From assembly GCA_039545355.1 (NCBI GenBank), contig BCJJ01000001.1, positions 2,106,570 to 2,170,569 on the forward strand: a DNA stretch of 64,000 nucleotides, read 5' to 3'. Under the pieces are notes generated by a model, which was not told the DNA's origin, made no database searches, and was given only the letters and a program-made list of their open reading frames with translations. Both the position numbers and the translations under genes were made by a program. The DNA comes from Trichosporon coremiiforme. Lineage: Eukaryota > Basidiomycota > Tremellomycetes > Trichosporonales > Trichosporonaceae. This document shows, piece by piece, positions 1 to 10,562 of this stretch (position 1 is the first letter of the stretch; each line of letters opens with the position of its first letter).

Positions 1-684
1 CGGCCCTTGCAAGCGTCAACACAGGCGGGGATCAGGATCGAGGTGGGTGTCTCGCCGGTGTGACCGCCTCCCTCGCCTCCCTGCGCGCAGATGATGTCGA
101 CACCAACGTCGAGCGCCTTCTTGACGTGCTTGGGGTGGCCGACCATGTTCATGACGAGGATGCCGGCCTTGTGCAGCTTCTCAACGGCATAGGCGGGGGG
201 AACACCGACGGCCGAGACGAAGAGCTTGGTGCCCTCGTCGATGATGACATCGAGGAGCTGGTCGAGCTGGCCTCCGGTGTAGTCGTAGTTGGTCTTACGA
301 GCGGAGCCGCCGACAGAGGGGAGGAGGAGGTCGACACCGAAGGGAGCGTCCTTGCGGTTGAGACCCTCCTTAAGCTCCCTGATGTTCTGGCGCAGAATCT
401 TGGGGGTCTGACGGACACCTCCGATGACACCGAGACCGCCGGCGTTGGTGACGGCAGCAGCCAGGCGCGGGCCGGCAGCGACGTTCATACCCCTGTTTGT
501 TAGCTAGGCGTTCGCGGAACACATAGCTCCACAGGCGCCCGTTGTGCGGTCTGAGAGACACCGCCCTAATAGAGTCGGGGCGGAGTCGGGTGGAACTCGG
601 GGTGTCGACGGGAGACACTCACGCGAGGATGACGGGGTGGTCGATGCCGAAGAGCTCGGTGAGGGGGGTGGAGATGACGGCCAT
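1..684 (-). CDS. Nitronate monooxygenase (2-nitropropane dioxygenase family), 5' part
   Basis: Exons 684-623 and 492-1 (running off the left edge) join in frame across an intron with a GTGAGT donor and a CTAAC-containing acceptor region. The 184 visible codons start MAVISTPLTELFGID and carry the flavin-barrel pattern of the family: HPVILAGMN near residue 20, NAGGLGVIGG, and AQGGEGGGHTGE towards the edge, the FMN-binding glycine-rich loop with the family histidine. Members oxidise alkyl nitronates to carbonyl compounds and nitrite using FMN and O2, usually as cytosolic detoxification enzymes. The substrate cannot be told from the sequence. The C-terminal half lies outside the window. A TATA-like element sits about 75 bases upstream of the start. 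Confidence 0.88.
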
Positions 685-754
685 GTTGGATAAGTGTATA
701 GGTCGTTAGGAGGTGGTTGCTGAGGGAAACTGCTTGATTGGAAAGAGACCAGCG

Positions 755-763
755 CTATATATG
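755..763 (-). promoter_or_regulatory. TATA-like element upstream of nitronate monooxygenase gene
   Basis: On the minus strand this reads as a TATATA core about 70-80 bases upstream of the ATG at 684, a plausible core promoter position. Motif and spacing only. Confidence 0.35.
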
Positions 764-885
764 AGCTTGGTGTCCGGGCACTCTTTGCCGGGATGGGCAT
801 CAAGGTATGCCCCACAACTGGCGCCGAACCCCGGACTGACGTTTAGACGGTGATGTCCGACCAAAGTGCCTCGAGGTTTGTAATG

Positions 886-920
886 CCTCATTAGGATTTT
901 GGTCTAATCCTCTAATGAGG
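886..920. repeat. Imperfect inverted repeat
   Basis: The left arm CCTCATTAGGATT and right arm AATCCTCTAATGAGG are reverse complements apart from a 2-base insertion in the right arm, with a 7-base spacer. The tract is AT-richer than its surroundings. It could be a hairpin, a dimeric factor site or a transposon remnant. Confidence 0.6.
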
Positions 921-1727
921 TGGGCGCCTCCGCGTCAACAATGCCAAGCTGAATCTAGTGTCCGCGGCCGTGAGTCCGGCGGCGAGTCCCGCTTTCCGCA
1001 CTGCCTGGCGGGGCCCGGCGCCTCTCGCCCAGGAGCCTCAGTGCCTAGTCCTCCTGCCTGGTCCTCTCCCAGCACCAGGTTTGCGCTCTGCGACTTCCAT
1101 CGGAATACGGCGTTGCTGCATACCGCACAGTCAAGACTACGGTCCAGCTTCTTAGCCGATCGCGCTCGGGATACGGAATGCACGAGGTGTGCGTTCTGCT
1201 GGTCAGCTGTACTGCCGCACGGTTGTCAACACTGGAACCTCGCAGGTAATACATCGGCAATCAGCGCCGGAACACACCCAATACAGATGGTGGCCTGGTC
1301 GCCGGTTGGCCGAGTCCGCCGAGCCACGGCCGGTCAACTTACTCACGATCGTTACGTTCGCCGCCGCGCGTCGGTCTCCGCCGGGGTCGGACGTCGTAGC
1401 TTGAAGACCGTGCTGTGGTCATCCGGTATCATGTACAACAGATCAACTTAGTTTCTGGCTCCCATTCCATCTGCACCCTTGTCTCGAACGCTCACGTGCA
1501 GCTTTTTCTGCGCCCCAATCCAGTCAACATCACGGGATCGAGTCCCCCATGCACGATGAGATCTTCAGGAGCTGGAGTGGCATCGTCCTCCACCGCACGC
1601 ACTGAACGGAGCCAATTGCCTATATCGTCCCCCCACGTAACAGTGTCGTCAGCTCGACCGACCGTTCCACAACGTCACCGCGCAACAACAAATCCGCATC
1701 GACGGCTCACGAACTCGACACCGCAAG

Positions 1728-3591
1728 ATGGCGAACCCACCGCCATCAGCTGGTCCTTCGGCCCAGACACCTCCTCCGAACTCGCCCCCTCCCACCCATG
1801 CCGCCTTCCCGTCTGCCGCCGACCTCGGCGCACCAGCTTATGCTGCTGGAAGCTCCAGCCAGGGCCCGCAGGGCTCGCAGGGCTCAGTCAACCTTCCTGC
1901 GACCACCGAAGAGCTCCACGGCCTCATGATGACCACGATCACTCCTATTGACATTGAGGAGAAGCTCATTCCCATCTTGATGACCCTCACGAAGCTGCGC
2001 AATGAACAGGGAGGACCTGACTTGCTGGCGCTTGACGGCGTCGAGCTCGACACCTCTGACGGCGCACTGGGAGCGCTGTCGCTGGCGTACACATGTATTC
2101 TGTAAGAAGAACCTCAGCTCGCGTCGGAGCAGCCGCTAACGATACAGTACCGCCCGCATCCTGGCAAAGCTCAATTCGGGCTCTGCGGCGACAGAAGAGG
2201 ACGTCTCTACGGCCTTGCGCTTGATCAACGTCTCCGATAAGCGCCAACTGGCCATGTGCCTTCCTCTGGGTGAGTTACTCGTCACGGATACTACTGACGG
2301 CAGTCTCCGAGTTTGCATGGGCCCTTCTTCGAGCTGCGAAGAAGGCAAATAGGGTGAGTAGCTGCGGCAACGAGCTTGTAGAGCTGACCGATCAGGTGTC
2401 TGACTCTATCCCTTACTTGCACGAACTTCTGCAGGGCACTTCTGCGCCGTCTCCACGCAAGTTCAACGGTGTTCATGCTGCACTCTTGGAGGTAAGGCTT
2501 TAGCGAGGTGGCTAAGCTAACTCTCAGGCTTGTCTTATCACACGTCAACTTCAGCCAGCATATTCAACTCTCGCTCAGCCGTATCTCTCAGTTGACGAGG
2601 TGAGTACCCATACTTGGGATCAGCGGATTTACGGACCAGGGAACGCCTTACCTCGATGTGCTTACGTATCACCACCACGCGGGTCTCGTGGCGGCTGCGA
2701 ACGAGGACTACGCCCTCGCCACCCAAATGTTCACTTTCGTGCGTCACTTCGCCTCGACACCAACTGACAACAGGCTGCTGCTGCTCCTACCGTGGTCGCC
2801 TCCGCCATCCAGCTTGCGTGCGTCAAGCGCGCCATTCTGTGCGAGCTGCTGCATACGGGGAAGTGGATCCACCTGCCCAAGGACACCTCGTCTGCGGTGA
2901 ACCGCATGCTGGAGAAGACGATCAAGGACTACAAAGACCTGGCGAAGGCGTTCGAGGCTCAGGAGTGGAAGGACGTGCAGAAGATTGTGCAGACGAAGAA
3001 GTCCACGTTTACCCAAGTATGTCCAACCCGAAGCTGCACGGTTGGAACTCTGCAGCTGACTCGCAGGATGCCAACTACGGACTCGTGCAGCAGATCCTGG
3101 AGTCGATCCCGAAACGCCGCATCCTGACATTGCGCCCGACTTACTCGAGAATAGCGCTCTCGGACTTGGCGCGCAAGGTCGGCCTTGGGGATGCCGCGGG
3201 TGCAGCGGCGGTCAAGGATGTGATCGGGCGCATGGTTGCGTCTGGTGAGATCCGCGCGTCCGTGACCGGCTCGCCCGAGATAGTCACGTTCGAGGACGAC
3301 GACGACGACTACGATTCGCCGGCGGCTATGAAGCGCCTGGCGGACGCACAGGCTATCGCGAGCAGTCTCCTCGCTGAGCTGGCCCGTGCGGACCAGCAGC
3401 TTGGCCTGCACCCGAAGTGGCTGCAGAAGGTGAGCTACTTTGTTCCTCAGCACAACTGACGTGCACAGCAAGTGCGCGCGATCGAGACGAAGGAGAAGCA
3501 GAAGGAGCCCACGGGCAAGATGTCAGAGGGCGGGGGCGAGCTCCGTGTCGGCGGCGCGGTCGGCGCCAACCAGGCCGACATGGGATTCTAG
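1728..3591 (+). CDS. CSN3: COP9 signalosome complex subunit 3
   Basis: Nine exons join in frame: 1728-2101, 2148-2269, 2304-2353, 2396-2491, 2528-2599, 2640-2738, 2774-3016, 3067-3429, 3469-3591. The product follows CSN3 over its length: a disordered Pro-rich N-terminus, a helical repeat region (TPYLDVLTYHHHAGLVAAA, VASAIQLACVKRAILCELL), then a PCI domain (KSTFTQDANYGLVQQILESIPKRRIL, LSDLARKVGL, IASxxGEI-type wing) and a C-terminal helix ending in a Gly-rich tail. The subunit is a scaffold of the CSN, the nuclear/cytosolic complex that removes NEDD8 from cullins. The homologous 26S proteasome lid subunit Rpn3 was considered, but the HHHAGL/LHTGKW block and overall length fit CSN3 better. All introns are 34-52 nt, with CTGAC or CTAAC branch sites in several. 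Confidence 0.85.
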
Positions 3592-4975
3592 AAAGGAAGA
3601 AGACTTGTACAATAGAGAGTTTGAGTGTATATATATCGGCGGCGTGATTGCATACAACATGAGATGGATAGACATTTCTGTGCTGGTCGGAGTGTCAGGT
3701 GCCGAACAGAAGTGACATGTGCCGAGCCCGGCACCGGGCGGGCGGTTGCTGAACCGGCGCGAGCCCACATGCTCGACATTGTGGACCGCATGGACCGGTT
3801 AGAGGAATCTGTTATGCGCGATGGTGTAGATCCGGACGATGGCTTGGATAGCCAAGCAGAGCGATGCAATACGTGCAATGCGGGGAGCGCAGGGTCAGTA
3901 GCACTAGGAGCGTCACGCCTAGCTGGATGGAGGAATGGTGGTTGTGCGGGGGAGACTGCGGGCCTCAATGCGGACCAATGCTATGCGGTCTTCATGCCAG
4001 ATAAGCGAGTTAGTCGAGGCAGTAGGCCGTAGGGTGGGGGAGCTCAGTGCTGATACCCCAAAGAGGAAGCGGGGTCTCCGCTGGACTGATCGCCATGACG
4101 TCTGAGGGGAAAAGGGGAAGGAGGCTGTTTTGGCGAGCCTCCAAACGTGTCGTGTAATTGCACCTCAGGGGCAGAATGAAAGGGTTCAGCCAGCCGTGGC
4201 AGCGCTGGCAAGGCTCCAGCGAGGCGCGCTGGTCCTTCTTGGTGCAGATCGGGGATTCTCGGCAGGGCCCAACTCCCAAGTAGCGGCTGACCAACTGGCC
4301 AGGCTGGCGCATCTCGTCTGTGCATATCTTCTAGGATCCTCTCGGGCGCAAGCCCTTCGGTGCCGCCGGCGTGCGGCGTGCGGCGTGGATATACTCGCAG
4401 CCTTATTCAGCCAGTTCAAGCCCATTGCAGCCCGTAGATGATCATGCAGCCAACAGCATCGCTCAGCTGTGAGGCACGATGGCACCCAGTCTCAGGCCCG
4501 GGACGGACAGCGTTGCGGGCCAGCAAAGAAAGGAACACGTCGGGTCGAGTCGACGCTCGCTAACGCCCACTCGCCCGCGCGCCGGCACACTGGGACACTG
4601 GCTCCGGCACGTTGGATGCTGGAGACTGTGACAGTCCTAGGATCCTGGGTGCTGCGGCTGCATCACTCTGGCGGTGTGCCTGCGTTGGAACCATCGGCCA
4701 ATCACTGGACACGTTGGACGCTAATCAAGCAGCCGTCGAGGGGCTGCGATGCTGCCTCCATCCCTCACCGCGTGTGCCTGCGCATCCGCCCAATCGACGA
4801 ATCGACCAATCCGCCGGACTGACCGACCGCCCGACCGACCGTATCTCCCCCCCGCCCAGCGCCCAGCCTACCTTCCCCCGCACTCCCACAGTCTGCCTGC
4901 ACTCTGGCTATAACTTGCCTCGTCACTTCCCATTCCTCACCTTCTTCCTCATTTTCCCTCTGTCAATCATCCATC
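3592..4975. other. Intergenic region, no gene seen
   Basis: This holds the 3' UTR of CSN3 (with a TATATATA run near 3630) and the promoter of the next gene. Open frames here lack domains, signal peptides or plausible splicing. C/T-rich sequence between about 4800 and 4970 resembles a fungal pyrimidine-rich promoter or 5' UTR. Confidence 0.55.
4908..4915 (+). promoter_or_regulatory. TATA-like element, CTATAACT
   Basis: Lies about 60-68 bases upstream of the ATG at 4976, embedded in pyrimidine-rich DNA. A plausible core promoter by position only. Confidence 0.3.
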
Positions 4976-6544
4976 ATGCCTCAGCCCGCCCTCGACGTTC
5001 GCAAGTACCTTTCCTTCCAGCTGCCCCACATCCACGAGAAGTACCCGCCCGGAACGGGCGGTACCGGCCCTCGTACCTCGTGGGACGGCGACCTCAAGGG
5101 TGTCGAGGTCATCGACAACTTTGGCCAGGACGTCAAGAAGTGTGAGTGACTGACCCCTTCCCCCTTCCCCACGTCGCAGTGCGCAGTGAGCGCTGTGTCC
5201 TTGACGCTCCCGAGCCCACTGGCACTGCTGTCGCCGACGCGATGGGCGCGGCTGCACACCCATACCCGGATCACTGTCGAGCTGGGCGAGCCCCACCTCG
5301 GCAATCACGCGTCTTCCGGCGAAAGCGAGAACTTAGCCAGCTGACTCCACCAGTCATTGACCAGCTTCCCACCGAGCCTCTCACCACCGACCCGTACCAC
5401 AAGTACCCCAAGTTTGTCCAGGTCCAGTCCGAGCTCCCCAACCCCATCACTGACCAGGGTGACCTCCAGAAGGGTGAGTGTTCCTTCCCTCCGCATCGCA
5501 CAGAAGCAGCGCATCAGCGCACAGTGGCAGGTGCGAGCGCACTTGGCATCTGAGCGCAGATTCGAGCGCTCGAAGATTGCTGGGGACGGGCTGACGGGGG
5601 CGTTGGTGCGCCCCGTCACACTCCCCAGCGAGCTACCCGGCACTCGCAGTCCAAGCAGCCGGGGCGAGCGATTGCCATGACGACAGTCCTCATGAACGGT
5701 CATGCGGTCGCGGGCTCCCATTCGCTGGGCGCCCGGTATGAGACTTGCGGCTAGAGTCGGCGAGCCTCAAGCCACATTGGTGCAACTCCGCGATGCAATT
5801 TGCTGACGCACGTCCGCAGCCCTGACGACCCTTCCTCTGAAGAGCGTCTCGTCTGTCCTTACCGCGTACGAGTCTGGCCCCACGGGCTGCAACATCCCGC
5901 GCCGCATCGACTCTGCCGGCTACGAGTCTGACGGCGGTGAGGACGAGGTCCCCTCGATCCCGCGCGACGACTCGAAGGCGTGGTTCTGGCGCTACTCCAA
6001 GTCGCCCATGGGCTCTGGTGAGCACCTGCTCGTCAAGGGCGACAAGGGAGAGAAGATCTCGCTCGTTGTCCGCACGACCAACTCGCGCGCCCTCACCGAC
6101 GAGGACTGGAAGGAGTTTGTCGTCACCGGCCCGTACAACTACAACGTGAAGAGCAAGGCGTCGTGGTACTGGTCGCGCACGTGGGGTGCGTGCAAGCGCC
6201 TCGACACGCGCTGGTGGGTCCTCACCGACTGGCAGAAGTGGATTTTCGGCTGCTTCAACGACGACATGACCCACGGCTGGACCAGCCCCATCCTTAAGTA
6301 CGACGCGAAGGACCCCACCGTCCTCGAGTCGCTGCTCTACTGGGTCGAGTCCGCCAAGGGCGACAAGGCCGGCTTCAAGCCCAACGCCAAGGACGTCAGC
6401 TCGCTCCCCGCCCTCTTCCCCTCCAACCCTGCTCGCCGCATCTCTGTCTCCGGCAACAGGCCCCACAAGCCTCGCGACCCCTCCAAGCCCAAGACGGCCA
6501 ACGAGAGCGACGTCGAGGAGGACGACGCTGAGGACGGTGCTTAG
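4976..6544 (+). CDS. Conserved-looking Trp-rich protein of unknown function
   Basis: Exons 4976-5141, 5354-5473 and 5820-6544 join in frame, giving 336 residues; introns are 212 and 346 nt. I do not recognise the family. The N-terminus (MPQPALDVRKYLSFQLP) is followed by a central block unusually rich in tryptophan and tyrosine (AWFWRYSKSPMGSGEH, SKASWYWSRTWGACKRLD, RWWVLTDWQKWIFGCFNDD, LLYWVESAKG), which looks like a folded domain. The last 60 residues are Ser/Pro/Lys-rich and end in an acidic tail. No signal peptide or membrane helix is seen, so a cytosolic or nuclear protein is likely. The strong GC3 bias matches the neighbours. An ATG at the end of a pyrimidine-rich leader supports the chosen start. 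Confidence 0.8.
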
Positions 6545-7250
6545 TGGGCATAGTTAGTCTTTAGTCTTAAGTATTATTGAAACTGTAGAGAATCCAAATA
6601 CCAAGATGTATACATTGGCACAAGAAGCCGCGAACGAGCGCAGCGAGTGAGCGCGGTCGTGAGTGCGGAGCGAGGGAGCAGGGCTTGAGCGAGCAGCACC
6701 ACCCTCCATAGCCTGTTCAACGCACAGCCTGACCATTCTCGCAAGCAGATACGGCTGAGCGGGGTCGAGAGCATGAGGATAATCCCGGACTTAGAGAAGC
6801 CTGCGCGGCAGATCGAAGCGATCACGCAGGTCCCAGCATAGCCCAGCACAGCTTCGGCAAACGTTGGTACGAGAAGTGTTGACTTGGATCAACCGTCAAG
6901 TGCACGGTGGAGGAAGACACACAGTAGGTGGGCGGCCCCTCCCTCCGTTGTCGGCGGGTGAGCGGACCAACTCGAGCATAAGCGCGCTTGAGCGGGCACC
7001 AGTTCCCCCGATCATCCGGGGTTCCCCCGACGAAGCCCGGGTAGGAGTGGTGTCACGTGAATCGTCTCGTGCACAACCTCCACCCCTCCCTGCGCCCGTG
7101 GCGAATTGCGAATCGGACTCGCTCCTTAGTGCTCAATACGCCCGCAACGCAACCCGACAGGGCCCAAAGCCCTCGATGTCCTCTGGCGCAACAGCAGAAG
7201 GTAAAAGGTAGCATGCAAAGCACCAAAAACGATCCTGTAGATCATTCTAT
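6545..7250. other. Intergenic region with GAGCG/GCGAG-rich segment
   Basis: This is 3' flanking sequence of the Trp-rich gene up to the tRNA. Around 6625-6690 it is built of repeated GAGCG, GCGAG and GTGAG words, the same low-complexity type found in several introns and 3' flanks of this window. No gene seen. Confidence 0.5.
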
Positions 7251-7334
7251 GACCTCTGGCGGGGTCGAACCGCCGACCTTATGCGTATCACTCGCGTGTT
7301 AAGCATACGCTCTAACCAACTGAGCTAAGTGGCC
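7251..7334 (-). tRNA. tRNA-Val(AAC) with an 11-nt intron
   Basis: Read on the minus strand it folds as a cloverleaf: acceptor GGCCACT/AGAGGTC, D stem GCTC/GAGC, anticodon stem TATGC/GCATA, anticodon loop TTAACAC, T stem GGCGG/CCGCC with loop TTCGACC, discriminator A at 7250. The anticodon AAC reads valine codons. An 11-base insert at 7286-7296 sits right after position 37, the canonical place for nuclear tRNA introns, and would be removed by tRNA splicing endonuclease. The acceptor stem has one A-A mismatch (pair 5:68) and one G-U pair, so a slightly divergent or decaying copy is possible. The flanks are not obviously repetitive. Confidence 0.85.
7286..7296 (-). other. Intron of tRNA-Val(AAC)
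   Basis: Eleven bases (CGCGAGTGATA on the RNA strand) interrupt the anticodon loop after nucleotide 37. Without them the loop is a normal 7-base TTAACAC. Confidence 0.75.
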
Positions 7335-7551
7335 TTGCTGATCACGAGAGAGCTGAGCGGCGGGGCGCAGGCGCCGGCGTCGGCGCGGGTGCGAGCGCTC
7401 CGAGGGGCGCCAGAGCAAGGATACTTCGGGGAGAGGGATTCATACAAGTACCAGGCAGTGATGGTACAGCTACAAACAGTGGGGAAGTGTACAGCGAAGT
7501 GTGAGAGGAGGAGCAATGGGTGACAGAGGCTTTGAGCGATTAGAGACGGAG

Positions 7552-8487
7552 CTAGGGCACATAGGCAGGCGGAGCTGACAGCTCTCCCTCCTCGGCCTCG
7601 GCCTCGGGAAGGGCCTCCATCTTCTCGATGATGCCTTTGACGTCTGCGATAGGCTCTGTCGAGACAACGAGGCTGGGCGGGGGCAGTCCGGCCTTCTCCG
7701 GCAGGTACTTCCACACCTGCTCCGTGTCCTTGCAGCCCCTGAACTCGATTATTTCCCTCGCAACGCGCTCAATCTCCTCTCTCAGCACTCGCACGGCTTC
7801 GGGCGTCTCAGTCTTGTTGACAACCTTCGCCGCGCGAAAGACATAGTCCTCCATGTTTCCGTTCCAGAAGAATTTCCACTGCGGCTCTTTCTCTGGGAGT
7901 CGAACAGTCTCGGCAGTCACTGGATCGGGGTACACGGCCCATGCACCCGTGCGCGGCGGGTGCAAATTGTGCGCCTCGCACCGGACCAAGGTTTCGAGGT
8001 ATTCTGCCATGTGCTCCACGGCCCACTTGAGGCGGGGCAGGAGGCATTCCCCTCGTCCACGGATGACTTCAAGTTCATTCTTAAAGGTGGAGCGGCACTT
8101 GAGTTCCTTCCCGACCGAGACCGTATCGTTATCAGTCGCCAGGCGTTCGAGGCCCTGCAGAGCGCGTCGGAGCCCGTCGTACTCGTCACACAAGCGTAGA
8201 TATGCAGTACACAAGTCGGTCCGGTTGATGCACCTCCACTGGCCCGCTTCAAGCCAGCGGAAGTGCGTGTACACGAAGGGCGGACCAGTGAGCTTGTCGT
8301 GCAGCTTGGCCGAGAGCGTCGCTGGCCGGGGCGGGCGGACGATCAGCGCTGTTGTTTCCTCGCACTTTCCCCGCGGGCTGAACCGTTGGGCTTTTAAACT
8401 GAGCACGGCGTTCTTGTGCGCAAACGCAGAAGCGCCTTTCCACAGTTTGGCCGGGTCGTCATGTTCGGTGCTTGTGCTGGAGGCCAT
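7552..8487 (-). CDS. Unrecognised soluble protein, single exon
   Basis: A continuous frame of 311 codons from ATG at 8487 to TAG. I do not recognise it. The sequence is well mixed rather than low-complexity (LHDKLTGPPFVYTHFRWLE, CTAYLRLCDEYDGLRRALQGLERL, EHMAEYLETLVRCEAHNLHP, WKFFWNGNMEDYVFRAA), mostly helical in character, with a helical segment EAVRVLREEIERVAREIIEF and an acidic tail. There is no signal peptide or membrane helix. The base composition matches neighbouring genes. Because it lacks introns, unlike most genes here, it may be a young or lineage-restricted gene. A TATA-like motif lies about 50 bases upstream. Confidence 0.75.
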   Translation of the reverse strand: MASSTSTEHDDPAKLWKGASAFAHKNAVLSLKAQRFSPRGKCEETTALIVRPPRPATLSAKLHDKLTGPPFVYTHFRWLEAGQWRCINRTDLCTAYLRLCDEYDGLRRALQGLERLATDNDTVSVGKELKCRSTFKNELEVIRGRGECLLPRLKWAVEHMAEYLETLVRCEAHNLHPPRTGAWAVYPDPVTAETVRLPEKEPQWKFFWNGNMEDYVFRAAKVVNKTETPEAVRVLREEIERVAREIIEFRGCKDTEQVWKYLPEKAGLPPPSLVVSTEPIADVKGIIEKMEALPEAEAEEGELSAPPAYVP

Positions 8488-8537
8488 AGTAAGTTAGATG
8501 AATGTGGGAGATCAGTCGCCGCCGACTGAGCAGGTGC

Positions 8538-8545
8538 CTTATATG
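8538..8545 (-). promoter_or_regulatory. TATA-like element, CATATAAG
   Basis: Lies about 50-58 bases upstream of the ATG at 8487 of the intronless gene. Assigned by motif and spacing only. Confidence 0.35.
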
Positions 8546-8723
8546 CTTCGGCGGCGGGAATGACGTACGGCTGCTGGATGGTCACGAGCGGAGGCTAGCA
8601 CTGCATCGACAACGTTACTCCGAGTCCCAAGGTTCAGTGATCTCCGAGGCTACCCGACCTGGCATGTAGCACCATCATGCAGTCTTGCCTGATCATGCAT
8701 TCACAGCTACCTTCAGAGTCTTT

Positions 8724-10067
8724 CTACTCCTGGTTCATGATGACGACCTTGATCTCGTCGCCGTGCGCAAACGCATCAAACGCCTCCTCGACATGGCTCA
8801 AAGGAACTGTCTTAGTGACTAACATCTTCAGATCCACAGCCCCGCTCTCCACGAGGTGGATTGCGTCTTCGAAGCAGCCAGCAGTGTACCGCAGACTGCC
8901 GCGGATGGTCAACTCCTTGTCGGCGAGCGCGAAGGTTGGGAAGAGCGTCAGCGGGCGTCCAAGACCAGCTTGCACGTACGTCCCGCCGTGCCTGAGCAGG
9001 TGTATGCCGGTTACGATAGCGGATTCCGCGCCGCTTGCCTCGACGACGACGTCGAGGCCATGGGCGTGTGCGGCACCCACTTCGCGGATGACGCTCTGCG
9101 CAAAAGACATGCAGTGTGCTTGGACTTGCTCGGCCGATGCGGCGTTCGGAGACGGCGTGGGAGCATGCGCGGGCATGAGGAAGGTCTTGGCAGAGGGAAT
9201 GTACTTCTTGACGAACTCGACGCGGGAGGCATTGATGTCGATCGCGACGAGGGTGCGGGCGCCGTGAGCGCGAGCCAGGGCGAGCGTCAAGAGACCGAGG
9301 GGACCGCATCCGACCACGGCGACGGACTGGCTGGCCAAAGCACCAGCGCGACGGGCGATCTGCACCGCGACAGCGAGGGGCTGAATGCAGCCTGACTCTT
9401 CCCAGGAGATGCCCTCGGGGAGGGGGACGGCGTTGTGCTCCGAGCAAACGAAGAGACGAGTCATCGTGCCGTCCGTGGGCGGGGTCGCCATGTATCCATC
9501 ATGCACGCAGTAGCTGAGGTCAGTTCCTGGGACAGGCAAAACAACTGTGGGGACTCACTTCCACTGCCCCTGCTTGCAGTAGCGACACACGCGGCACGGG
9601 AGCGCGGGTTCGATGGCAACTCGCTCGCCCTTCTTGATGTTCCGTACCTGCGGGCCGACGTCGAGCACGACGCCGCACGACTCGTGCCCCAACACATGGG
9701 GCTTAGACAGGGGTCGCATGCCTTTGGCGAGGTAGAAGCTCAGATCAGTGCCGCAGCTGGTATCAGCTTCAAAGAATCGGCTCTCGGAAGCTCACATTCC
9801 AGTAGCCATGACGCGGATGAGGATCTCGTCATCCTTCAGCACAGGTACGGGACGATCTTCAAGCTCGAAGGTTTTGAACCCGGTCAGGACGGCCGTCAGG
9901 TTGCCGCCGGTGCCGCCGGTAGCCTCGCAGACGTCTTGCTCGGGAGGGAAGTGTTGCTCCTTCTTTGTGGTGGTGGACTTGGGGCCCTCCTTGCCAGGGT
10001 GGAGGGGTATGCCCTCGCAGACGCCAGGTACGATGGGGAGACTGAGGACACTGGGCATGGGCGGCAT
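8724..10067 (-). CDS. Zinc-dependent medium-chain dehydrogenase, sorbitol/xylitol dehydrogenase-like
   Basis: Exons 10067-9796, 9756-9559 and 9513-8724 join in frame to 419 residues. After a roughly 50-residue N-terminal extension the protein shows the classic MDR plan: catalytic-zinc cysteine in ICGTDLSFYLAKG (about residue 92), HVLGHESCGVV, the structural-zinc cysteine set in PCRVCRYCKQGQWNYC, the Rossmann motif VVGCGPLGLLTLALA and DIN after the second strand, the latter typical of NAD(H)-preferring polyol dehydrogenases. Members oxidise sorbitol, xylitol or L-arabinitol to the ketose. The exact substrate is not readable. Gene order (divergent from a pseudouridine-salvage gene, 495-bp shared upstream region) gives no firm hint. 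Confidence 0.87.
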
Positions 10068-10562
10068 GGTGACTGGTGTGAGTTTGGAAGGTCAGTGCCT
10101 GTCAAGTGGTGCTTGAATATATGCCTAGTGCTGTCCAGCACAGAGACCATGTCCGGCATCTATAGATGGTCAACGGCTCATCGCTTCCTGTGTGTGTGTG
10201 AAGCAGCACACAAGCCCTGCGTCAGCGGCGCTTCATGCCGGTTCGCAGACCTTTTGCCCGCCGCCTAATGCTGCCGAGATCGTACAGTCATCTTCCTCCG
10301 CCGAGCGCCCGATCCCACACATCCCCCAGAACCCACTCGTCGCGTCAGTATCTTCCAACCGTATGCACTTCGTAATCTTGGCCGCCGCGTTTCGTGTGGT
10401 GCAGAACGATGTTGCGAAGAAAGGATGCCCCCTCCGTCGTCATTGATGACAACTCAGCCACCATTTCACTACCGTGGGAAAGTGCCAGGAACCAAATAGG
10501 ACAGCATCGACCGGTGACCAACTCACGACTCACTCGCGACTACCACGACAAGCACAACAGAC
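10068..10562. other. Shared divergent promoter region
   Basis: Separates the dehydrogenase (-) from the PsuG-PfkB gene (+). No gene or convincing regulatory motif was identified; the short frames here have no protein character. Confidence 0.6.

Larger units (their letters stand above)
685..1727. other. Intergenic region, no gene seen
   Basis: Divergent spacer between the nitronate monooxygenase and CSN3 genes. It should hold both promoters. The only structure seen is an imperfect inverted repeat at 886-920. The short open frames here have no recognisable protein features. Confidence 0.6.
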
